10,241 nt of DNA. Source: Chloroflexota bacterium. GTDB lineage: Bacteria; Chloroflexota; Anaerolineae; Anaerolineales; DRKV01. A program made the translations under genes and the position numbers. Below, in pieces: positions 5,974 through 10,241 of the stretch; positions within the stretch are counted from its first letter, which is position 1; the number at the start of each line of letters is the position of its first letter. The notes beneath the pieces are model-generated. The model worked only from the letters and a program-made list of their open reading frames with translations, ran no database searches and was not told the origin of the DNA. The DNA lies in assembly GCA_011051635.1 (NCBI GenBank), contig DRKV01000405.1:1-10241 (forward strand). Direction: 5' to 3'.

Positions 5974-6483
5974 CTACTTTTCGGCGGTTTCCGTTTTCTC
6001 TTGTGCCAGCATCCCTTTGGGGTTGACGTACTCCCCTTCCGCCACCAGCGTTTTCTCGCCGTTTTCTCCGGCCTCGTAAATTTTGTACAGCAGGCGGATG
6101 GGGATGACCTTATCCAGCATCCCCTGGGCGGGGCAATAACGGATGGCCGAAAGTTCGATGGAGCGCACCACAGCCTTTTCGTCCACATTGTGGCCGGTGA
6201 CGAGGTACTCAATCACGGCATTGGTGAACACCTTCGGGTGCCGCTCGGCGCGGTCAGCGTGGACTTTGACCTCGAACTCGGTCACGTCCTGGCGCTTCTT
6301 ACGCAGGATGGAAATTACATCCATGGCGGTACACCCCCCCAGGCTGACCGCCATCAATTCCATCGGGCGGAAGCCGTCATTGGCGCCGCCTACTTCGGGG
6401 TCGCCGCCCAAATTGACGGTAAAACCGGAATCGGCAGTGCCGGTAAAACTCAAACCGCCGTGCCAGGTGAGGTCAGCGTTCAT
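5974..6483 (-). CDS. OsmC/Ohr-family thiol-dependent peroxidase-like protein
   Basis: The product has 169 residues. The family signature is clear: GGANDGFRPMELMAVSLGGC ends with the first conserved Cys at 51, and RYCPAQG carries the second at 117. In OsmC/Ohr proteins this pair reduces organic hydroperoxides and is recycled by dithiols. The one-helix-then-Cys pattern (MELMAVSLGGCTAMDVISILRKK) fits the YhfA-like OsmC subgroup. The C-terminus (after about 150) is a short, charged, probably flexible tail. The ATG at 6483 shares its A with the TGA of the upstream TlpA-type gene (TGATG), and AGGAGAA lies about 9 nt upstream, so the two are translationally coupled. It is the last gene before a strong terminator. 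Cytoplasmic; the reductant may be one of the thioredoxin-fold proteins encoded upstream (inference). Confidence 0.9.
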   Translation of the reverse strand: MNADLTWHGGLSFTGTADSGFTVNLGGDPEVGGANDGFRPMELMAVSLGGCTAMDVISILRKKRQDVTEFEVKVHADRAERHPKVFTNAVIEYLVTGHNVDEKAVVRSIELSAIRYCPAQGMLDKVIPIRLLYKIYEAGENGEKTLVAEGEYVNPKGMLAQEKTETAEK

Positions 6484-7094
6484 CAGTTCTTCTCCTTGAT
6501 GTAGGGGGTTATGTACTCTTCAAGTACGTCCTGGGTAATCGCCCCCGTCCAGGTGGCGCGCACCATCCCGTTCCGGTCAATCAGGTAGGAGGTGGGCAGC
6601 CCCTGGATGCCGAAAGCCCGCAGGGTCTCCGTATTCGGGTCCGGCCACACGGGGAAGGTGAGACGATAGGACTGGACAAAAGCGGCCACTTCGCTGGGGC
6701 GGTCACCGGCGTTGACGGCAATCACGGTAAAACCCTCGTCCTTGTGGGCTTCGTGATAGGCCTCCAGGTCGGGCATCTCGGCTTTGCAAGGCGGACACCA
6801 GGTCGCCCAGTTGTTGAGCAACACCACCTGACCGCGGTAATCGGCCAGCGAGACGGGATTGCCGTCCAGGTCTTGCAGATTCAGGTCCGGGGCCTGTCTG
6901 GCGGGCACTTCCACGGGGACGACGGAATTCGCCGTCCGTGCGCCGGTGGAAGCGGTGGTTTTCTCAGCGCGGGAGGGCAACCACAATGCGGCCAGCACTC
7001 CCAAGACGATGAGCGCCCCTCCGCCCATCAATAAGACAGGAGCAAGCGTTTGCTTGCGGCGGTTTCTGCGGCGTTTTTCGCTACGACGGCTCAT
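6483..7094 (-). CDS. TlpA/ResA-type membrane-anchored thiol-disulfide oxidoreductase
   Basis: The product has 203 residues from ATG 7094. A very basic N-terminus (RRSEKRRRNRRK) precedes one transmembrane helix (about 17-39), so the thioredoxin domain (about 62-203) faces outward. The active site WCPPC has Cys at 100 and 103. The cis-proline is in GLPTSY (Pro 167), and APDLNLQDLDGNPVSL is the usual AhpC/TSA-Redoxin entry. Proteins of this type reduce disulfides outside the membrane, for example in cytochrome c maturation or redox homeostasis; no cytochrome maturation gene is in view. ATG 7094 was chosen over a GTG at 7148 because it has GAGGAAAA 8 nt upstream and avoids overlapping the preceding gene; the gap is then 22 nt. 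The stop overlaps the OsmC start. Confidence 0.92.
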   Translation of the reverse strand: MSRRSEKRRRNRRKQTLAPVLLMGGGALIVLGVLAALWLPSRAEKTTASTGARTANSVVPVEVPARQAPDLNLQDLDGNPVSLADYRGQVVLLNNWATWCPPCKAEMPDLEAYHEAHKDEGFTVIAVNAGDRPSEVAAFVQSYRLTFPVWPDPNTETLRAFGIQGLPTSYLIDRNGMVRATWTGAITQDVLEEYITPYIKEKN

Positions 7095-7116
7095 GAGATT
7101 TTCCTCAACCCAGCGC

Positions 7117-7503
7117 TCAATGACGGTGCAACCCCGGCGCGTGAACACGCCGCGGGTTATGCTTCAACGTCCCATCGAGGTATGCTTGCAGCGCACTCTG
7201 GATGTTGCCCGCCGTCAAAACCACATCCAGGCCGGTGGATTGAGCGATGCGATACGCATTGCGCCCCATCGAACCGGCCACCAACGTCTGGCAGTCTTGA
7301 ATTGAGGCAAACATGGCAGCATGGTCGGAATCGCTGTGGTGACCGTGTTCCTCTTCGTCATCGCTGTGATGCCCTTTGAGGCGCTGCTCCACAGCCGTAA
7401 CCCGCCCGTTCTCGATGGTAAAAACCTGATAGTAGGGGGCGTGGCCGAAATGATTGGTCAGCCGCTCCCCGTCTTCGGTGGCAAAGGCAATTTTCACGCC
7501 CAT
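7117..7503 (-). CDS. NifX/NifB C-terminal-like (dinitrogenase iron-molybdenum cofactor family) protein with His-rich insert
   Basis: The product has 128 residues. It begins with the typical KIAFATEDGERLTNHFGHAPYYQVF and ends with TGLDVVLTAGNIQSALQAYLDGTL, both hallmarks of the NifX/NifY/VnfX/NafY-like fold. This fold binds iron-sulfur or iron-molybdenum clusters in nitrogenase assembly, but occurs widely in non-fixing anaerobes with unknown role. Unusual here is an insert at about 44-61 with six His and seven Asp/Glu (GHHSDDEEEHGHHSDSDH), and a C-terminal LHRH. Both suggest transition-metal binding. One Cys lies at 71. The gene starts 6 nt after the glutaredoxin-like gene stop, preceded by a weak GTAGGG. 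No other nif gene is in the window, so nitrogen fixation is not implied; a metal-handling or Fe-S role in the redox cluster is inferred. Confidence 0.85.
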   Translation of the reverse strand: MGVKIAFATEDGERLTNHFGHAPYYQVFTIENGRVTAVEQRLKGHHSDDEEEHGHHSDSDHAAMFASIQDCQTLVAGSMGRNAYRIAQSTGLDVVLTAGNIQSALQAYLDGTLKHNPRRVHAPGLHRH

Positions 7504-7509
7504 AATGCC

Positions 7510-7764
7510 CTACCGTAAACCCAGATACCTGTCAATTTTCTTGCGGTCGAACCCCACCACAATTTTCCCGCCGATATCCACTACCGGCACGCCTTGCTGT
7601 CCGCTGCGGCGCACCATGTCACGGGCGGCAGCCGAATCGCGGGAAACATCCACATCGCGGAAGGGGACGCCACGCTCACGCAGGTACTTCTTCACCGCGC
7701 GGCAAAAGCGACAAGTCGGAGTTGTGAAAACGATAACACGGGGGTACTTTTTCTTTTCTGCCAT
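7510..7764 (-). CDS. Glutaredoxin-like protein (NrdH/YruB type)
   Basis: The product has 84 residues, the full length of a small glutaredoxin. VIVFTTPTCRFC gives the active-site pair Cys 18 and Cys 21. GVPVVDIGG supplies the cis-proline (60), and GFDRKKIDRYLG closes the fold as in NrdH/YruB-like proteins. CRFC is an uncommon dipeptide between the cysteines (CPYC or CVQC are more usual). It would act as a cytoplasmic dithiol carrier. No clear Shine-Dalgarno sequence precedes the ATG. It is the first gene of the tight group with the NifX-like, TlpA-type and OsmC genes, and a repeat-bearing 131-nt gap separates it from the upstream disulfide oxidoreductase gene. Confidence 0.9.
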   Translation of the reverse strand: MAEKKKYPRVIVFTTPTCRFCRAVKKYLRERGVPFRDVDVSRDSAAARDMVRRSGQQGVPVVDIGGKIVVGFDRKKIDRYLGLR

Positions 7765-7796
7765 AAGACATCACTGGTTTGGAAGGTACTTGCGCT

Positions 7797-7834
7797 AAAG
7801 ACTTCCGAAGTTTGCCCACTCCGGAAGTCTTTTT
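7797..7834. terminator. Terminator-like hairpin between the disulfide oxidoreductase and glutaredoxin genes
   Basis: AAAGACTTCCG (7797-7807) pairs perfectly with CGGAAGTCTTT (7822-7832) around a 14-nt loop. The better T-run (TTTTT) is on the plus strand, where no gene is seen reading into it. On the minus strand the stem is followed only by TTTAGCG. It could attenuate read-through from 7896-8570 into the glutaredoxin gene. Confidence 0.55.
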
Positions 7835-7846
7835 GGTTTGCAGTCG

Positions 7847-7879
7847 AGACCTGACGGGTCTTGCAGACCCGTCAGGTCT
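7847..7879. repeat. 33-bp perfect palindrome, copy 2
   Basis: Arms AGACCTGACGGGTCT (7847-7861) and AGACCCGTCAGGTCT (7865-7879) around TGC are identical to those at 5728-5760; only the third loop base differs. It lies 17 nt after the stop of the disulfide oxidoreductase gene, again just downstream of a coding end. Confidence 0.9.
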
Positions 7880-7895
7880 GGAATTCGGAATGACG

Positions 7896-8570
7896 TTAGC
7901 GTCCCAGGGCGTTCTTCAATTCCTGAAGCATGTGGGCTTCGGGGACCGCGCCGACCACGGTTCCCTTGCCGTAGTTGATGGTGGTGTGCGGCACGCCGCT
8001 CACGCCGTACTGGTCGGAGAGTTTGGGGAATTCCATCGCCTCGACCATCTCGGCCTGCACCATGGGGCTTTCCATGGCAAACTGGTGCGCCAGGATGACG
8101 GCCCGCGGGCAGTAGGGGCAGGTGGGGGTCACGAAGACCATCATGTTGACCGGCTCGGTCAGGGTCGCCAGGAACTGGCGGGTGGCATCGCTCAGCCCGG
8201 AGTCGCGCTGGGAAACGCGCACCAGGTCGGTAATCAGGGAACTGAATTCGTGCCCCGAAGGGATACCGGCGTAGCGAACCCCGTAGTCCATGATTTCGTC
8301 GCCGTTATCGGCAGCAATCACGATGCCGGGAGCCTTGTCCACGTTGTACTGTTCAGCCGCGTCGGCGTTGGCGCTCAGGTCGTAAACATCCAGGGAGAGT
8401 TTGTCGGAGATGGCGGTCACTTCTTCCAACAATTGGCGGGTATCGTCGCAATACTGGCACTGACCGTCATCCCCAAAGAAAATCACCTTTACGGGTTCCT
8501 TCAGGTCGGCAAAAACTTCCTTGACCTGAGAAACAATGTTGTCGTCGAGCAAACGGGTGGTTGCAGGCAT
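7896..8570 (-). CDS. Protein disulfide oxidoreductase with two thioredoxin folds (glutaredoxin-like domain protein)
   Basis: The product has 224 residues. Two thioredoxin-fold units are visible. The N-terminal one (about 10-115) carries Cys 38-Gln-Tyr-Cys 41 and cis-Pro 81. The C-terminal one (about 118-224) carries Cys 151-Pro-Tyr-Cys 154 with VTPTCPYC and cis-Pro in SGVPHTT (194). CQYC plus CPYC is the pair described in archaeal and thermophile protein disulfide oxidoreductases (PDO), which form, reduce and shuffle disulfides in the cytoplasm. The start at 8570 is supported by AAGGAG about 9 nt upstream; the longer frame to 8786 runs over the neighbouring gene. The zinc-ribbon gene lies 70 nt upstream on the same strand. 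PDO is frequent in thermophiles, which hints at lifestyle but does not prove it. Confidence 0.92.
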   Translation of the reverse strand: MPATTRLLDDNIVSQVKEVFADLKEPVKVIFFGDDGQCQYCDDTRQLLEEVTAISDKLSLDVYDLSANADAAEQYNVDKAPGIVIAADNGDEIMDYGVRYAGIPSGHEFSSLITDLVRVSQRDSGLSDATRQFLATLTEPVNMMVFVTPTCPYCPRAVILAHQFAMESPMVQAEMVEAMEFPKLSDQYGVSGVPHTTINYGKGTVVGAVPEAHMLQELKNALGR

Positions 8571-8611
8571 GAGAAAAATCTCCTTGTGAAATGGTATTTT
8601 GCTTCCTGGAA

Positions 8612-8628
8612 GCATCCCGACGGGATGC
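8612..8628. repeat. Short palindrome in the zinc-ribbon to PDO gap
   Basis: GCATCCC (8612-8618) and GGGATGC (8622-8628) pair perfectly around GAC; on the plus strand AAAAA follows. The core shares GACGGG with the 33-bp palindromes, so it may belong to the same repeat style. It lies between the two genes and could adjust their relative expression. Confidence 0.6.
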
Positions 8629-8640
8629 AAAAAGGACTTA

Positions 8641-8898
8641 TCAGGTAAAACATCCGCCTGCGCCGTACCCGCAGTTGGGACAGCGCAGCGTGAGTGTGCC
8701 ATCATATTCCAGTTTGGCCTTGCCGCACTGGGGGCACAGGTCGCCTTCCTTGAGGTCTTTGTGTTCCTCTGCAGGTGGATTGACATCCAGTTGCAGGCCG
8801 AACATCTCGAAGGCGGAGCGGGTTACGCTCCCCCCCTCTTCAGGGGGCTTCTCCTCGGGGTTTTCACCAGAGGAAGGGTTGTTCCGGGTCTCGGACAT
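8641..8898 (-). CDS. Small zinc-ribbon protein
   Basis: The product has 85 residues. The first 50 or so are polar, rich in Glu and Pro, and probably disordered (SSGENPEEKPPEEGG). A compact C-terminal zinc ribbon follows, with two CPxC knuckles: CPQC near 55-58 and CPNC near 73-76, 14 residues apart between knuckles. A further Cys lies in the terminal GGCFT. No enzyme domain is seen; such proteins usually bind nucleic acid or protein partners, or belong to a redox/metal-responsive unit. ATG 8898 has GAGG about 9 nt upstream and was chosen over a TTG at 8904. It lies upstream of the PDO gene on the same strand, so it may be the first gene of the redox cluster. Exact role unknown. Confidence 0.8.
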   Translation of the reverse strand: MSETRNNPSSGENPEEKPPEEGGSVTRSAFEMFGLQLDVNPPAEEHKDLKEGDLCPQCGKAKLEYDGTLTLRCPNCGYGAGGCFT

Positions 8899-8936
8899 GA
8901 ACAAACCTCACAGTTTGGCCTATACACAATCGGTTA

Positions 8937-8952
8937 GATGCCCAGCGGCATC
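8937..8952. other. Inverted repeat upstream of the zinc-ribbon gene
   Basis: GATGCC (8937-8942) and GGCATC (8947-8952) form a perfect 6-bp stem with a CAGC loop in the 90-nt gap between the acyl-CoA synthetase stop and the zinc-ribbon start. No T-run follows on the minus strand. It may be an operator or a weak terminator; evidence is only the symmetry and position. Confidence 0.35.
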
Positions 8953-8988
8953 AAAGGTTACACTATGGACGCGGTGTTGACGTTTTTC

Positions 8989-10241
8989 TTACATTTCGGC
9001 TATTTTGACGCGCACATCCAGGGCTGCGGCCCCCTGACCGGGGGGCAGGACCCGCAGGGGGTTGATTTCGATTTCCGCAATCCGGGGGTGGTCGGCGGCC
9101 AGTTGCGCCAGCCGGAGAAGGGCATCCCGCACCGCGGCGCGGTCGGCAGGAGGGATGCTGCGGAAGCCGTCCAGTTTGCGCCCCGCCCAGGTGCTTTCGA
9201 TGAGGTAGTCCAGGTCGGGTTCGGTCAGGGGGGCGAGGGCAAAAGCCACATCCTTGAGGCCCTCCACCTCCACCCCGCCGGAGCCGAACATGACCAGCGG
9301 GCCGAACTGCGGGTCGCGCGCCACCCCGGCGATGACCTCCTGCCCCTCCGCAATCATCGGCTGCACCAGGACACCCTCCAGAACCGCATCCGGCACGGCC
9401 CGGGAAACCCGCTCCCAGACGGTGCGGTAGCCCTGCGCCGCGGCTTCGGGGGAATCCACTCCCAGGAGGATGCCGCCGGAATCGGATTTGTGGGGTACAT
9501 CGGGGGAGACGATTTTGAGGGCCACCGGGAGACCGACCTGCTCCGCAAGGGAGGCGGCTTCTTCGGGGGAGTGCGCCACCTTTCCGAGGGGCAGGCGGAT
9601 TCCATACGCCCCCAGGAGGGCTTCCGTTATTTGGGGGGAGAGCCAACTCCCGGGAGCGCAAGCCGCCAAAAGGGAGGCCGCCTTCTCCCGCTCCGCATCG
9701 GGGGGATGAATCTCCCGCGCCGCGCTGCGTTCCCGCATCTCCCCGTAACGGTGGAGGGCGGAGAGGGCATCGGCGGCCTGCTCCGGGAAGCGGTATTCGG
9801 GGACGCGCGCCGAGCGGTAGTGCTGCACCGCCTCCGGGATGAGGCGTTCCCCCATCAGGGCGACGACGACGGGCTTTTCGGCAGTCTGGATGAGGGGGAT
9901 GGTGGCTTTGGCGACCGCTCCGGCGCTGAACATGGGCGGCGGCGGGAGGATGAGCATCACGCCGTCCACGCCGGGGTCATCCAGGAGAGCGCGCAGGCCG
10001 CGGGCGTAGTCTTCCGGGGAGGCGGAGGCGAGCATATCCACGGGGTTGCGGAGGCTGGCCGCGGGAGGCAGGAAGGCGCGCAGGGTCTCGACGGTCTGGG
10101 GGGCGAGGGAGGCCATCCGCAGGCCGCGGGCTTCCAGGGCGTCGGCGGCGGTGACGCCGGGGCCGCCGGCGTTGGTGAGAACGGCGATGCGCTTCCCCCT
10201 CAGCGGCGGCGACCAGGCCAGGGCGCGCCCCCAGAGGAACA
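8989..10241 (-). CDS. ADP-forming acetate/acyl-CoA ligase, C-terminal part (N-terminus beyond window)
   Basis: 416 residues are visible, reading in from the right edge to TAA at 8989. The visible part starts at the end of the succinyl-CoA-ligase-like domain. KRIAVLTNAGGPGVTAADALE opens the next CoA-ligase domain (about 15-170, including NPVD and the KPVVVALMG strand). The ATP-grasp domain fills about 190-410: PVALKIVSPDVPHKSDSGGI near 239-256, VLVQPMI, GPLVMFGSGG, and EIEINPL near the end. This order matches fused ADP-forming acetyl-CoA synthetases (ACD), which make ATP and an organic acid from acyl-CoA, ADP and phosphate. The His of HKSD lies in the segment where a second phosphohistidine is placed in this family (family knowledge, not shown here). 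Missing to the right should be the CoA-binding domain and most of the first ligase domain. It fits a fermentative energy metabolism. Met at 10116 is internal, not the start. Confidence 0.92.
   Translation of the reverse strand, partial: FLWGRALAWSPPLRGKRIAVLTNAGGPGVTAADALEARGLRMASLAPQTVETLRAFLPPAASLRNPVDMLASASPEDYARGLRALLDDPGVDGVMLILPPPPMFSAGAVAKATIPLIQTAEKPVVVALMGERLIPEAVQHYRSARVPEYRFPEQAADALSALHRYGEMRERSAAREIHPPDAEREKAASLLAACAPGSWLSPQITEALLGAYGIRLPLGKVAHSPEEAASLAEQVGLPVALKIVSPDVPHKSDSGGILLGVDSPEAAAQGYRTVWERVSRAVPDAVLEGVLVQPMIAEGQEVIAGVARDPQFGPLVMFGSGGVEVEGLKDVAFALAPLTEPDLDYLIESTWAGRKLDGFRSIPPADRAAVRDALLRLAQLAADHPRIAEIEINPLRVLPPGQGAAALDVRVKIAEM

Noticed and set aside
5824..6504. Plus-strand open frame opposite the OsmC gene
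   Set aside because: No recognisable motif; it crosses the terminator and the repeat patch, and the OsmC frame has both conserved cysteines and a ribosome-binding site.
7117..7503. Evidence for nitrogen fixation
   Set aside because: NifX-like folds are widespread outside nitrogenase systems, and no nifHDK, nifB core or nifEN gene is present here.
8571..8786. N-terminal extension of the disulfide oxidoreductase to 8786
   Set aside because: It overlaps the zinc-ribbon gene in another frame and has no motif, while ATG 8570 has a good AAGGAG.

Overview
The window is a GC-rich, densely coded bacterial segment. It best fits the Chloroflexota, probably class Anaerolineae, though this is an inference from style and gene content. 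The signs are membrane-anchored LysM and propeller proteins with Thr/Pro linkers, a two-domain protein disulfide oxidoreductase (a family common in thermophiles), an ADP-forming acyl-CoA synthetase, a stand-alone FIST protein, and many short palindromic and heptameric repeats between genes. No rRNA, tRNA, CRISPR array, transposase or phage gene was seen.

Left block, minus strand (1-2105): an AglD/LPG-synthase-type flippase-like membrane protein (1113-2105) is followed downstream by an FAD-dependent amine-oxidase-like protein that runs off the left edge (1-993). The 119 nt between them consist of two short-unit tandem arrays. A 7-bp array supplies the start codon of the oxidoreductase, and an 8-bp array supplies the stop codon of the flippase gene. 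A third array of 17 uninterrupted 7-bp units (2132-2250) fills the divergent gap to the next block. It sits between two -10-like hexamers that lie only 6-7 nt from their start codons, which suggests divergent leaderless transcripts.

Central block, plus strand (2269-5724): a membrane-anchored Ig-like plus TolB/PD40 beta-propeller protein, a membrane-anchored protein with two LysM domains, and a FIST-domain protein. The first two look like envelope proteins. A strong hairpin sits between the LysM and FIST genes.

Repeat block (5725-5970): right after the FIST stop codon lies a roughly 180-bp MITE-like patch with 18-bp terminal inverted repeats and nested palindromes. A clear intrinsic terminator for the converging minus-strand genes follows.

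Redox block, minus strand (5974-8898, transcribed right to left): zinc-ribbon protein, protein disulfide oxidoreductase with CQYC and CPYC sites, then, after a gap holding a second copy of the 33-bp palindrome, glutaredoxin-like protein, NifX/NifB-type protein with a His/Asp/Glu-rich insert, TlpA/ResA-type membrane-anchored thioredoxin, and OsmC-type thiol peroxidase. The last four genes are tightly packed and the last two are coupled by TGATG. Together they suggest a thiol-disulfide relay with a cytoplasmic peroxide-reducing end, an extracytoplasmic end and a metal-handling component. At the right edge is the C-terminal part of an ADP-forming acetate/acyl-CoA ligase (8989 to past 10241).

The most unusual material is the set of short-unit arrays that overlap gene ends and sit in promoter positions, followed by the palindromic element family and the composition of the redox cluster.
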